Positions 20,233 to 28,891 are shown, counted from the first letter of the stretch. The stretch is DNA of 64,000 nt from Aurantiacibacter xanthus (GCF_003584015.1 NZ_QXFM01000145.1:18300-82299), one strand, 5' to 3'. Notes: generated from the sequence alone by a model not told the origin. Program-made: numbers and translations.

Positions 20233-20247
20233 GTTCTTGTTATGTTC
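20233..20247 (+). promoter_or_regulatory. SOS-box-like direct repeat in the repressor promoter
   Basis: GTTCTTGTTATGTTC is a perfect GTTC-N7-GTTC repeat, located 67-81 bases before the repressor ATG and 26-40 bases before the divergent small gene. Flanking bases (ATGTTCTTATT) resemble those at 27988-28002 and 43223-43237, suggesting one shared operator. Confidence 0.6.
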
Positions 20248-20251
20248 TTAT

Positions 20252-20290
20252 TAGGAAGGCTTCCTAGAGTCTAGGATCGAATTTCCTAGA
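20252..20290. promoter_or_regulatory. Cluster of TAGGAA/TTCCTA half-sites: operator of the CI-like repressor
   Basis: Four alternating half-sites lie within 39 bases: TAGGAA (20252), TTCCTA (20261), TAGGA (20272) and TTCCTA (20283). They create three overlapping palindromes: TAGGAAGGCTTCCTA (20252-20266), TCCTAGAGTCTAGGA (20262-20276) and TCTAGGA-N7-TCCTAGA (20270-20290). Such phased palindromes between a divergent repressor and a Cro-like gene are typical autoregulatory operators. Binding by the protein at 20314 is inferred. Confidence 0.65.
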
Positions 20291-20313
20291 CGGATGCGAT
20301 AGGACCCGCAGCG

Positions 20314-20958
20314 ATGGAAGATGCACGCAAAGCACTGGACGATCTGATCCAGCAACGAGGCTGTAATTACTCCTCGATTTCTCGCCTTCTTGGACGCAAC
20401 GCGGCCTACATCCAGCAATACATCCGTCGCGGCAGTCCCCGGCAACTGGACGAGCAGGACCGCTCCGTGCTCGCCCGCTTCTTCGGTGTAGACGAGAAGA
20501 TCCTCGGTGCGCCCGAACGGCGATCCGGCCCAGTCGTCGAACTGGTCCATGTCCCGGTTCTCGATGTCGAAGCCTCGGCAGGGCACGGCGCTTTGGCCGA
20601 AATGGAATCCAAATGCGCCCAGTTCGGATTCGACGAGAAGTGGCTGCGCCGTCTGACCGCAAGCAAGGCAACGAGCCTTTCGATCATCGCCGTGCACGGG
20701 GATTCGATGGAGCCGACCTTGCATGACGGCGATGAAGTCATGGTTGACCTGAATGATGGACAGTCGCGGCTGCGCGACGGGATCTATGTGCTGCGCATGG
20801 ATGACATGCTCAGCGTCAAGAGGGTCGCTATCGAACCGCAGGGCAAGCGGGTTTCTGTACTCAGCGACAATCCGGCCTATCCTAGCTGGCGCGGTCTGGA
20901 GAAGCGGACGATCAATATTGTCGGCCGCGTGCTTTGGTTCGGCCGCGCGCTGCGCTAG
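20314..20958 (+). CDS. LexA/CI-like autoproteolytic repressor (S24 family)
   Basis: A 214-residue regulator: an N-terminal helix-turn-helix (about residues 10-60, SSISRLLGRNAAYIQQYI) and a C-terminal S24 peptidase domain. The catalytic Ser lies in GDSMEP at about residue 131, the Lys in SVKRV at about residue 169, and an Ala-Gly pair (about residues 89-90, SAGHG) sits where CI and LexA cleave themselves. Spacings resemble lambda CI. RecA-driven self-cleavage would therefore derepress its targets after DNA damage. It heads a + strand cluster with the next three genes. Its promoter carries both a LexA-like box and a palindrome cluster. Confidence 0.88.
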   Translation: MEDARKALDDLIQQRGCNYSSISRLLGRNAAYIQQYIRRGSPRQLDEQDRSVLARFFGVDEKILGAPERRSGPVVELVHVPVLDVEASAGHGALAEMESKCAQFGFDEKWLRRLTASKATSLSIIAVHGDSMEPTLHDGDEVMVDLNDGQSRLRDGIYVLRMDDMLSVKRVAIEPQGKRVSVLSDNPAYPSWRGLEKRTINIVGRVLWFGRALR

Positions 20959-20969
20959 GTAGCGAACCC

Positions 20970-21395
20970 ATGCTTGCGCTTCTTGCTGCCTCGATCGTCG
21001 CTGCCGGCCAGACCTTTACCTGCACGCCCACGCATGTCTGGGATGGCGACGGGCCCATATGGTGCGCCGAAGGCCCCCATGTCCGCATTGCAGGAATCGC
21101 CGCGCGCGAAATGGACGGGACATGCCGGACCAACCAGCCCTGCCCCGACGCGTCGGCTATCGAAGCGCGCGACGCGCTCGTCGATCTTCTTGGTGGCCCT
21201 CGCGGTACCATCTCGACAAGGCACGTCGTGGTTCGTGGACCGAGATTGACGTGCCGGTCGGAAGGTTCGGCAGGCGGCAACCGGACGGCTGCCTGGTGCC
21301 GACTACCGAACGGAGCCAATCTCTCCTGCGCGATGATCCAGACACGCACAGTGCTGCGCTGGGATCGCTACTGGAAAGGGCCTGCATGCCGCTAG
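20970..21395 (+). CDS. Exported SNase-like (thermonuclease-fold) protein
   Basis: A 141-residue protein with a short signal sequence (MLALLAASIVAAGQ). The segment HVWDGDGPIWC...VRIAGIAARE follows the staphylococcal-nuclease pattern V-DGD-...-RI-GI-A-E, so the Asp, Arg and Glu active-site positions are mostly present, though the Thr after the second Asp is replaced by Gly. Six or more cysteines suggest an exported, disulfide-bonded protein. It starts 11 bases after the repressor stop, using the ATG at 20970, and overlaps the next gene. Nuclease activity is likely but not certain. Confidence 0.65.
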   Translation: MLALLAASIVAAGQTFTCTPTHVWDGDGPIWCAEGPHVRIAGIAAREMDGTCRTNQPCPDASAIEARDALVDLLGGPRGTISTRHVVVRGPRLTCRSEGSAGGNRTAAWCRLPNGANLSCAMIQTRTVLRWDRYWKGPACR

Positions 21396-21694
21396 GCCCG
21401 GAACTCTGTCTGACAGGCCGTCTTGCCGAAGGCCCCTTCGGACTTGAACTGCATTCGGGCGGCGGGGTGTGGGAGCTCGACACCGGGCGTGGAGCACGCC
21501 GGTTGCTTGGATGCGAAGTGGAAGTCTGCGGACGCCGCGGCGGTTTCAATGAGCTCATCTGCGATCAGATCTGGCCAGCAGGACAACCCCGCCCTCCTCG
21601 CTCCAAATTTGATATCGAACTACTCTTGGCATGCAGTGTCGTGGGCTACGGTTTGATCGCGTTCTTCCTCGGCTTCTTTGGACGTCTCGGCTGA
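21386..21694 (+). CDS. DUF5818-like small protein with C-terminal membrane segment
   Basis: A 102-residue protein from the ATG at 21386, overlapping the upstream stop. The N-terminal 70 residues (LTGRLAEGPFGLEL, GGGVWELDTGRGARRLLGCEVEVCG, GFNELICDQIW) match the beta-rich DUF5818 pattern common in sphingomonads; a membrane segment follows at about residues 78-98. The stop overlaps the next ATG. Its function is not known. A second, shorter relative is encoded at 43941. Confidence 0.65.
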   Translation: MPLGPELCLTGRLAEGPFGLELHSGGGVWELDTGRGARRLLGCEVEVCGRRGGFNELICDQIWPAGQPRPPRSKFDIELLLACSVVGYGLIAFFLGFFGRLG

Positions 21695-21891
21695 TGCTGA
21701 GCGATTGGGAACTCTGGGCCTGTGCCAACCAGGTCCTGAAGACCCACGGTGAGAATGCACCGCTTCATGTCGCCGAGCAGATCGGCGCGCTGGCGCTTGC
21801 ACAGGACGAGGTGGGCATCGCCACCTGGAAAGCCATTGCCAAACGCGTGGCGGAGCTGATGGGCAAGGAAGGCCCGACCCAGCTTCAATAA
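21694..21891 (+). CDS. DUF6961-like small protein
   Basis: A 65-residue protein from the ATG at 21694 (overlapping the previous TGA) with the pattern WELWACANQVLKTHGENAP and VAEQIGALALAQDEVGIATW, which I associate with DUF6961, a sphingomonad family of unknown role usually encoded beside SNase-like and S24 genes. It ends the small + strand operon headed by the repressor. Confidence 0.65.
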   Translation: MLSDWELWACANQVLKTHGENAPLHVAEQIGALALAQDEVGIATWKAIAKRVAELMGKEGPTQLQ

Positions 21892-21924
21892 ACCAGAACT
21901 GCCTCAGCCAAGTCACAACAGCGG

Positions 21925-22164
21925 TTAGCCTATCGGCGATAGATCGCCCGGAAAGAGAGTGGGCTGAGAGCTCCTGCCCGCATTCCCCTCTCTCTCGATC
22001 TCCAAACCCTGCATGCGTTCGACCAGATGGCGCGCGAGATCGACACGAGCATTGCGCTGGGTTCGAGGATCGTCAGCGCCGAGCCCGATAAGCGTTGCCT
22101 CGGACGCAACCGCAAGCGCGACTTCGATATGCGTGAACAGGATTTCATCGGCGATTCGGGACAT
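21925..22164 (-). CDS. Small protein downstream of the relaxase
   Basis: A 79-residue protein (MSRIADEILFTHIEVALAVA...) predicted to be helical with a polar C-terminus. The start at 22164 is chosen because it leaves a normal intergenic gap after the relaxase stop at 22237; ATGs at 22173 and further upstream are possible. Same strand as the relaxase, so probably the last gene of that operon. Not recognised; the gap and composition make it a moderately safe gene call. Confidence 0.55.
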   Translation of the reverse strand: MSRIADEILFTHIEVALAVASEATLIGLGADDPRTQRNARVDLARHLVERMQGLEIEREGNAGRSSQPTLFPGDLSPIG

Positions 22165-22236
22165 GGCCGCCATGAGAACAAAAACAGAACTAACAGTCAA
22201 CCGGTGCCATATGAACCCATGCGGATAGACGCTGCG

Positions 22237-25173
22237 TCAGATTCCGATTTCGAAGGGCTTGGTGATCGAGCGATCAAGTTCGGGCGGCTCGCGAGCCGGT
22301 TCTTGCGAACGATCAGGCGCCTTGCCCTTCGCCTGGCCCGTTGCTGCCGCATCGCGCAGCTGATTGACCGTTTCGAGCGCCGAGCGCTTCATTCCCGGAT
22401 TGCGCTCAACGGCTGCTTCGAGCTTGCCCGCATTGTCGACAAACAGGGTCAGACCGTCGCGCAGACGGGTTATTGTGACGAGGAATGTCTGCTGGTTGGC
22501 AAGATTGCGTTCGCGGCTGTCCATGACGGCAATCCCGCGGTCAGAGGTCAAGCCCTGCGCCATATGCGCATTGAGCGCGTAGGCGAGATCAAGACGCTCG
22601 AGCATGGGGTCGCCTAGCCCCAGCCGGTGTTCGGCGCCAAGCGAGGTTTTCACCGTGACACCCTTCGCATCAACCGCCACGATGCGCGCCTGATCGGCGT
22701 TGAGCAGGCCGCGCTTGTGATCGGTCGCCGTCCAGCGGATGCGGTCGCCATCGTGGATTTCGAGCGGGCGAACCTCAAACAGGCGCAGCGGATCCTGATC
22801 ACCCTGCGGCCGCATCTGGCCTGGCCGGAATTCAAAGCGCTTGCCCCGCTCGTTCCGCAGCATCACGCGTTCGCGGGTGGGATCGGCTTCGATCACCTCA
22901 TAGCGCCCTCTCTGAAGGCCCTGCCCCCGTTGCCGGCGGTCGACTTCGAGCACCATGCCGGCCGCAAAGCTGCGCGCATAGCGCATTTCCTCACGCGTCA
23001 GATTGACGCGCGACAGCACATTGAGACGCAAGGAACCCGGCCCCAACTCCCCATTGGCTTTGAGCCCAATCTGGACAGCGTCATTCACCTGTCCGCGCAA
23101 GTTGCGACCCGACGCATAGATCGCGGTGACCTCGCGCTCGACCGGCGATAGCGAGAGCCAGGCCGCCGCAGCATCGACGGCGGCTGTATTTCCCGACGCG
23201 ACGACATGCGGACCAAGATGCCGCAAGGCCTCATCGATATGTCCGCCCTGGGCTGCATATTGAGCGTCGCGCAGTGCCTTCTCGCGCGCCCGAAGATTGG
23301 TGTTCATGACGGCGATTTCGACGCCTGCCTTCTGCATGACATCGAAAGGTTTGCCCGCATCGACAGCGCCCAATTGCTTACGGTCCCCGATGCTCGCGAA
23401 GCGGTCGAGCTGGAGCAGGTTGGCGAGGCGCACGAGCTTTTCCTTGTCGGCATTGCCGACCATCGAGGCTTCGTCGAGCAGCACCGTGGTGCCGCGCAGA
23501 GACGCGCGGGCTTCGGCAAGCCTCGCCTGGTCCGCTCCTTCCAGAAGGCCCTGATGTTGGTGTAAAAAGCGCGCAACCGTCATCGAGGGTATGCCGGTGT
23601 CACGCTCGAGCATCTGCACGAGCGTGTTCTGGACTGCGAGCCCGAGCACGGACTTGCCTTCCTCGCGCAAGATGTCTGCAACGGGTTTGAGAACGGTACT
23701 CTTGCCGGCGCCAGCTACGCCTTGGATCGCGACAATCCGGTTGTGGGAGGCGAGAAGCAGGCGCCCTGCCCCTTCCTGGCCGTGGTTCAATGTCAGGCCG
23801 TATTTGAGCTGGGAGAGCGCCTGAAGGCGCTCTCCGGCTACATCAGCTTCGACCACGGCTATGCCATGTCCCCGTCCGCTTTCGACGGCCGCAATGATGC
23901 GCTGTTCGAGCCCGATCGCATCGCGGGTTGTGACAAGATTCCGATCTGCGCCCCTGCCTTTTTGCAGGTGGCCTTGGCGCAGCAATTGGTCGACGCGGTG
24001 TTCGATGTCGGTGAGCGTGGTGGGCAAGGCAAAGCCAAGCGCTGAGCGATAAATCTCGGTCCGCGAGAAGGCCGCGTCGCGTTCGCCCAAGTGCCGGATC
24101 GCCGATGCAACCGCATGAACCGCCGCGATCTGCTCGGGCGTCCGGCGCCCCATGTCGCGAGGCACAAGCGGGTCGCCCTCACGCAGCCCCAGACGCTCCG
24201 CGAAGGTCGCAGCCAGAAGGCGCGCCCGCTGGCCGATCGATCGCACCAAATTTCCAATTCCGGAGACGGAGCCAATGTCGGTGGCGGCCCGTGCATTGGC
24301 CTGCGCAATGACAAGTCTCGGATCAAAGTCCAGCTGCGCGGCTGCCTCACGCCATTGGCTCACGAGAGCCTGGCGGTCTGCCACTGGCCCTTTGTCGGCG
24401 CGGGTCATCAGATTGGCCGCGTTACGCGCAGCGAGGCCCTTGCTCTCCATCGTCGAAAGCTTGTCGAGGATCTCGGCGCGGCGCGAACTGAAGGCATCAC
24501 GCACGGGTTTAGGAACGCCCACCGCTTCGAAATTGCCATGCTTGCCGTATTCCCCAACCTGGTAGCCGAGCTTTTCGACCGCCAGGCGGAAGCGCGCCAT
24601 GGTCATGGCATTGAGCAGCGTGTTGTGCTCCCAGAGCTTGTCGTTTCTCAGCGCTCGCCATTTGCCATCGGGTCCCTGGGTGACATTGGCAATCACGGCG
24701 TGAAAGTGCGCGTTGGGCTCCTGATTGCGGTTGGTATCGTGTTGGAAAAGACCGATCACAAAATTGCGTGTCGCGACCACTCGCTCCTTACCTCGGACAT
24801 CCATGCGGGTTTCGGCGAGATTTTTCTCGGCCCAGGCCAGCGTCTCGCGGACGGCAGCGCCATAGGCATCGAGGATACGCCTGTCGCCGCCGACGAGGGC
24901 AAGGATGGACCAGCTCTTGGGCATCGAGAATGTGAGGTCAGTGCCAGCGCGATGGGCCCTGTTGTCGGTCCCGACACGGCTTCCATCGGGCAGCCTGCCC
25001 TTGAGCACGGCCTCGAACTGCGAGGCTTCGATAACGCCTCGCAGTCCAAGCGTCTCCGCGCCTTTACCAAGCCATTGACCCGACCTCTCGGCATCGGCGC
25101 GGGTGTAGTAATTGTCGGCGGCAAAGTAGTTGGCAGCGCCGCCAGCAGTGCGGACATTGGCTACAGAGAGCAT
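22237..25173 (-). CDS. traA: MOBF (TrwC/TraA-type) relaxase-helicase
   Basis: A 978-residue conjugative relaxase. The N-terminus has the catalytic tyrosine pair in NYYTRAD (about residues 21-22) and the metal-binding HxH motif NAHFHAVIAN at about residue 155, hallmarks of TrwC-type relaxases. A RecD-like helicase follows: Walker A GVAGAGKST near residue 485, VLLDEASMV, and a late AYALNAHMAQGLTSDRG motif. It nicks oriT, stays on the 5' end and unwinds the strand. It is half the length of F TraI, close to TrwC (966). It follows traD in the same operon (37-base gap). Confidence 0.94.
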   Translation of the reverse strand: MLSVANVRTAGGAANYFAADNYYTRADAERSGQWLGKGAETLGLRGVIEASQFEAVLKGRLPDGSRVGTDNRAHRAGTDLTFSMPKSWSILALVGGDRRILDAYGAAVRETLAWAEKNLAETRMDVRGKERVVATRNFVIGLFQHDTNRNQEPNAHFHAVIANVTQGPDGKWRALRNDKLWEHNTLLNAMTMARFRLAVEKLGYQVGEYGKHGNFEAVGVPKPVRDAFSSRRAEILDKLSTMESKGLAARNAANLMTRADKGPVADRQALVSQWREAAAQLDFDPRLVIAQANARAATDIGSVSGIGNLVRSIGQRARLLAATFAERLGLREGDPLVPRDMGRRTPEQIAAVHAVASAIRHLGERDAAFSRTEIYRSALGFALPTTLTDIEHRVDQLLRQGHLQKGRGADRNLVTTRDAIGLEQRIIAAVESGRGHGIAVVEADVAGERLQALSQLKYGLTLNHGQEGAGRLLLASHNRIVAIQGVAGAGKSTVLKPVADILREEGKSVLGLAVQNTLVQMLERDTGIPSMTVARFLHQHQGLLEGADQARLAEARASLRGTTVLLDEASMVGNADKEKLVRLANLLQLDRFASIGDRKQLGAVDAGKPFDVMQKAGVEIAVMNTNLRAREKALRDAQYAAQGGHIDEALRHLGPHVVASGNTAAVDAAAAWLSLSPVEREVTAIYASGRNLRGQVNDAVQIGLKANGELGPGSLRLNVLSRVNLTREEMRYARSFAAGMVLEVDRRQRGQGLQRGRYEVIEADPTRERVMLRNERGKRFEFRPGQMRPQGDQDPLRLFEVRPLEIHDGDRIRWTATDHKRGLLNADQARIVAVDAKGVTVKTSLGAEHRLGLGDPMLERLDLAYALNAHMAQGLTSDRGIAVMDSRERNLANQQTFLVTITRLRDGLTLFVDNAGKLEAAVERNPGMKRSALETVNQLRDAAATGQAKGKAPDRSQEPAREPPELDRSITKPFEIGI

Positions 25174-25210
25174 CAGGTCTCACTCCGCCCGGCGGCGTCT
25201 GCCTCGTGCG

Positions 25211-27595
25211 TCACAGTTCAAAATCGCCGAGATCGGGACCCTCGTGCGATGGCTGATCCTGTTCGGGAACGCCGTCTTCGAGCATGAGCTTGCGGGCCTC
25301 CGCCTCTAGCTGGCGTTGGGCTGTCCGATCGACGGCTTGCGGCTTATCCGAGGGCGGCTTGGCCCGCGGCAAGTCGCTTCGTTGTCCCTCCTTCGCGCTA
25401 TTCGACGGATCCTTCTCATCGGGATGATCGCCTTTTCGGAGCGTCGCATTCGTCGGCAGCAGCGGACGGGAATTGCGCGGCGTTGCCTTGCGCGCTTGGG
25501 GCGACGATTTTCGCGGATGACCGGACTTGCCTGAAGCCTTCTCAGTGTCGTCGGTAATGTCCTTCTCGGCCTTTTTGGCCGCCTGCTGGCGTGCCTGTTT
25601 GGCATCGGCCACGGCTGCCGGTTCGAGCGGAAGAGTACCTTGCTTTGGGACGAGAGGCTTGCCTGCCCCGTCATCGTTCGACGAGGGATGCTCGCTCTGG
25701 TCTGCTCGGGGATTGGCAGTTGCCTGGCCGCCCTCAGGTTTGCCTTCGACCTGCCGGATGGGCTCTCGATCCTTGGCCCGGCCGACGAAGACGTGCGCGA
25801 TTCTTTCCCGGTCTATTGGTTTCAGGCGAACCGGTGCCGCTGGAAAGCCGTCCGGGAATTTGATGAAGCCCGACAGGCGCGGCAGGTTCATCAACTGGTC
25901 GGGCAGCAGCAAAGGCTCGATATGCTTGCGCGGTGTCAGGCTGACGGCGTCGCGGGCATTGTTGTAGCCGTAGGTGTAGCCTTCTTCCATGTCGCGAACC
26001 TGGCGATGACCGATGAAGTCGGAACACCAGGTGGCCGTCTCGCGGTCTGCCGTACCGAGGATCAATTTGGTCCTGGCAAGCGATGCAAGCGTCATCGCCA
26101 TGTTCTCACCGTAGACCTCCTTGAGCTTGGCATAGGCATGGATGCCGGTGACGATTGCGCCGCCGAAATTGCGCGCCGTCTGCAGGCCTTTTTCGAGAGC
26201 GGGGAGCCGGTGAAGCGCACCCAGCTCGTCGATGAAGAACCAGCATTTGAGGTCCTTGGTGCGAGGCATCGTCATCAGCGTGTTCATCGCCGTATCGAGC
26301 CACAGCGTGAGCAGCTGCGCGCACACGCTCATGTCGACGTAGCGCGCGGAGATGAAGACCATCGAGCCACTTCTTTTGGCGTTCGTGCCTTCGTCGTCAT
26401 GGGCGCCCTCCTCGATCCAGTCGCGGACCGAAAAGCGGCGCCCGGAAGTGGGCAGGAGCTTCAGCGCCTTGGCGTTCACGTTGAACACTGCCCGGATCGA
26501 TTCCGCCATGCGCGCGGCTTCAGGAGCAGTCAGGGGATCAGCGATCGTGCCTCGCATCATTGCGTGGACCCGCGAGAGATCAGCGGTCATCAGTTCGCGG
26601 GCAAGCGCAGCATTGGTGCCCCGCCCTTCGGCCACCAGCTTGAGGCAGAACTCGACGAATAGGGCACGCGCCGCGATAACCCAGAACTGCGCCTCCCCGC
26701 CCCCATCATGGGGTACGAGGGCTTCCGCTGCCGCCCAGAATTCACCTTCGGTGCGGCATTCGTCGAAGAGGCTCCATTGCGGACAGCGCGCGTCGAGCGG
26801 GTTCAGAATGATGTCCCGGTCGGCCTGGTAGAAGTGTTCGATAAAAGCGCCGGTTAGGTCGAATACGACGCAGCGCTGTCCCTTGGCGCGGGCTTCGGCA
26901 ATCATGTCCGACATGGCGACTGTCTTGCCCATGCCGGTGGTCCCGATGAGCATGGCATGGCTCTGCTCGAGCCGCCAGGGATAGACAACCGTCGCAAGAT
27001 GCGAGGGCCGGTATGGAAATGCCGCGGACAGTTCCTTGGGCGAACACAGATGCCATTTCCAACCCATGGCGCTCGAAAGCTCTCGGGCGCGCTCGCGCTG
27101 GTTGTGCCCGCGCAGCTCATCGACCAGTTCCGGTAGCGTAACGAGCATGGCCCCGCGTTCATGCTTTCGCTCTTTCGAGCGACTGCCGAAGCGCGCTGCG
27201 AACCAGTAGAACAACACGAAGGCCGGCACGAGAAGCAAGGCCGAACGCACCAGAGCATCGCCCAGCAAGTCGAGCAGATGATCCCAGGCATTGATCACCG
27301 GCGGATAGGCATCGAGCATGATGATGGGGAGCTGGACGGTTCCTCCAAACCCCGTTTCGAGTGCGACCTGTTTGGCTGGATCGAACTCCATGAAGCCGTA
27401 GATGGCAGCATAAATTCGCATCCAGACGAGGTAGGCTTCGTGATCGCTCAGCCCTGCCGAAATGGTCCACCAGCTAGTCCAGGAAATGCCGATGGCGGCG
27501 ATGATCAGCGGCCCCTTGAGACCTGCTGCAAACATGAAGCTGAAATGTCCGAGCAGCTGACTTCCGCGCGTGAAGTTGACGAGGTTACGCTTCAT
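25211..27595 (-). CDS. traD: TraD-type coupling protein (T4CP)
   Basis: A 794-residue inner-membrane ATPase that links the relaxosome to the F-type channel. The ATG at 27595 with GGGAGG five bases upstream is chosen. N-terminal membrane segments (about 20-45 and 105-130) precede Walker A GTTGMGKT near residue 218 and Walker B FFIDELGALHRLP near residue 450; VTGIHAYAKL and YGYNNARDAV match TraD. The C-terminal 150 residues are charged and low-complexity. It overlaps the RHH protein by 11 bases. A second coupling protein (56358) serves the Trb channel. Confidence 0.92.
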   Translation of the reverse strand: MKRNLVNFTRGSQLLGHFSFMFAAGLKGPLIIAAIGISWTSWWTISAGLSDHEAYLVWMRIYAAIYGFMEFDPAKQVALETGFGGTVQLPIIMLDAYPPVINAWDHLLDLLGDALVRSALLLVPAFVLFYWFAARFGSRSKERKHERGAMLVTLPELVDELRGHNQRERARELSSAMGWKWHLCSPKELSAAFPYRPSHLATVVYPWRLEQSHAMLIGTTGMGKTVAMSDMIAEARAKGQRCVVFDLTGAFIEHFYQADRDIILNPLDARCPQWSLFDECRTEGEFWAAAEALVPHDGGGEAQFWVIAARALFVEFCLKLVAEGRGTNAALARELMTADLSRVHAMMRGTIADPLTAPEAARMAESIRAVFNVNAKALKLLPTSGRRFSVRDWIEEGAHDDEGTNAKRSGSMVFISARYVDMSVCAQLLTLWLDTAMNTLMTMPRTKDLKCWFFIDELGALHRLPALEKGLQTARNFGGAIVTGIHAYAKLKEVYGENMAMTLASLARTKLILGTADRETATWCSDFIGHRQVRDMEEGYTYGYNNARDAVSLTPRKHIEPLLLPDQLMNLPRLSGFIKFPDGFPAAPVRLKPIDRERIAHVFVGRAKDREPIRQVEGKPEGGQATANPRADQSEHPSSNDDGAGKPLVPKQGTLPLEPAAVADAKQARQQAAKKAEKDITDDTEKASGKSGHPRKSSPQARKATPRNSRPLLPTNATLRKGDHPDEKDPSNSAKEGQRSDLPRAKPPSDKPQAVDRTAQRQLEAEARKLMLEDGVPEQDQPSHEGPDLGDFEL

Positions 27596-27917
27596 CGGAA
27601 CCTCCCTCGCCGGCGTTTGCGGTAAGCCCCAGTTCCTTGCATTTGCGCGCGTAGGCTTGATGGGCTCGCTCACGCAGACTGTGATCGGCATGCCCGGCGA
27701 GAAGCGCATCGACGCCGACCATCACAAAGACGGATTGACGGCTGACGCGCTCCATCGTTGTCTCGAGCCTGGAGACAAGATCGTCGTCATCGCAGGCCCG
27801 CGACAGGAGCGATCTGATCCATTCGCTGACGCTGATATCCCGCCGCCTGGCGGCAGCGCGAACCCGCTCGGCGAGGTCGAGGGAAACATGAACTTGGAGC
27901 GATTTTGGCCGTGTCAT
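27585..27917 (-). CDS. Ribbon-helix-helix relaxosome accessory protein
   Basis: A 110-residue protein from the ATG at 27917, preceded by AAGGAG at a spacing of eight. The N-terminus (SLQVHVSLDLAERVRAAA...ISVSEWIRSLL) is a ribbon-helix-helix fold as in MobC/TraJ-like oriT-binding proteins. The rest is helical. It is the first gene of the relaxosome operon and overlaps traD, so it is likely to bind the DNA immediately upstream (27918-28351), helping the relaxase find oriT and possibly autoregulating the operon. Confidence 0.78.
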   Translation of the reverse strand: MTRPKSLQVHVSLDLAERVRAAARRRDISVSEWIRSLLSRACDDDDLVSRLETTMERVSRQSVFVMVGVDALLAGHADHSLRERAHQAYARKCKELGLTANAGEGGSDEA

Positions 27918-28351
27918 GCACGGACTCCTTGTGGTCAGGAGCCCGGAACGCACTGCGAAAGGCCTGGCTTGTCTAAATCAGAAATGAGAACATGTCAAGA
28001 ACATAGCGGAGCGCGGAATTGCGCCGTTTCGAGCCCCTGTTCATCCGAATATGATTGGCAGATGCAGGCCCATCCATTTCTGATTGAGAAGCTGCCATTT
28101 CGCAAAAATACTCTCAACTAACTGATATACCATGCTTTTTAACCCCATCCGAATGCGATTTGTCGCGTACGGTGTGCTCTTCCGTCCCCAGCTTAGAGGG
28201 TAGGTTCCAGTGTCATGACCAGCACGGGATCGGCGGTTTTGAAGTCCCAAAAGCAAGGGATGAATACCATGCCGCTCGATTGCCGATTGTGTTAAAGATC
28301 GATCGAGTCCGCCAGCAGGAAGAATGGTATCGCGGGCATCCCACCAGGAGC
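27918..28351. other. Intergenic region upstream of the relaxosome operon: candidate oriT
   Basis: A 434-base AT-richer stretch with no supported gene. It contains an 11-base inverted repeat AATCAGAAATG (27976-27986) / CATTTCTGATT (28075-28085) about 90 bases apart, a 15-base imperfect direct repeat CATCCGAAT-N2-GATT (28042 and 28146) and a GTTC-N7-GTTC box. Position next to the RHH protein, coupling protein and relaxase is where oriT normally lies. The nick site cannot be assigned by eye. Confidence 0.5.
27988..28002 (-). promoter_or_regulatory. SOS-box-like direct repeat in the relaxosome promoter
   Basis: On the minus strand GTTCTTGACATGTTC is a perfect GTTC-N7-GTTC repeat, 71-85 bases upstream of the RHH protein start. 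The spacer contains TTGACA, a consensus -35 element, so a bound repressor would block the promoter directly. Confidence 0.6.
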
Positions 28352-28552
28352 ATGGCTACGGCGGATGTAACACTGAGCGCGACGCCCAAAGGCAACGGAT
28401 TCCAGGCAACCGTGACCTATTCGAGCGGCGTGTCGATCAGTTCGGCAGAAGCCTTTTCGACGAAGGCAGAAGCGATATCAGCAGCGGCCATGAAGGTACT
28501 CGACATGCCCGATCGGCTCGAGAAATTCGATGCGTCGGACGCCGAGGACTGA
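28352..28552 (+). CDS. Small acidic hypothetical protein
   Basis: A 66-residue protein (MATADVTLSATPKGNGFQATV..., ending FDASDAED), predicted as two short strands and a helix. AGGAG lies only one base before the ATG at 28352, closer than ideal, so the start is uncertain. A strong hairpin with arms AGGAGGAAG/CTTCCTCCT follows 63 bases after the stop. Not recognised; the coding call rests on its composition and the downstream terminator. Confidence 0.5.
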   Translation: MATADVTLSATPKGNGFQATVTYSSGVSISSAEAFSTKAEAISAAAMKVLDMPDRLEKFDASDAED

Positions 28553-28615
28553 TGCTGCAGGGAATGCTCGCGCGATGCCTGCGGGAGCGACAATACGGGA
28601 CCCGAGCAAAAAGAT

Positions 28616-28644
28616 AGGAGGAAGCCCTGACGGACTTCCTCCTT
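28616..28644. terminator. Bidirectional terminator-like hairpin
   Basis: Perfect nine-base arms AGGAGGAAG (28616-28624) and CTTCCTCCT (28635-28643) around a ten-base loop, lying between convergent genes ending at 28552 (+) and 28655 (-). An A-rich run precedes it (28607-28612), giving a U-rich tail on the minus-strand transcript. Confidence 0.65.
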
Positions 28645-28654
28645 GTGTGTGGCA

Positions 28655-28891
28655 TCAGAATTCATCGCTCAGCTTTCCAGGCACTGTGTCGATGACCCGG
28701 TCCAGCATGGCCTTGGGCAGTGCGCCGTAATCGCCCTCATCGACCGCGATGTAACCTGCCTCACCATCGGTCAGGACATATTGGGTGAAGTAGCTGTGAA
28801 GGGACCGGGCATGAGCCTTGTCGAGTGCGGCAACGAAGGCTGCCTGATCTGCCTGGAATAAACCCTGCGCGATATTCAGTGAAGCGTACAT
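28655..28891 (-). CDS. Hypothetical protein of the leading region
   Basis: A 78-residue acidic protein (MYASLNIAQGLFQADQAAFV...GKLSDEF) with a good ribosome site, ATCAGGAGGAAAGATC before the ATG. That leader is shared with ssb, ardC, the ParB-like gene and others in this region, arguing for a genuine and co-regulated gene. Predicted globular with no membrane part. Family not recognised. Confidence 0.65.
   Translation of the reverse strand: MYASLNIAQGLFQADQAAFVAALDKAHARSLHSYFTQYVLTDGEAGYIAVDEGDYGALPKAMLDRVIDTVPGKLSDEF

Noticed and set aside
24091..25287. 398-codon open frame antisense to the relaxase
   Set aside because: Opposite to the TrwC domain with conserved motifs; no domain of its own.
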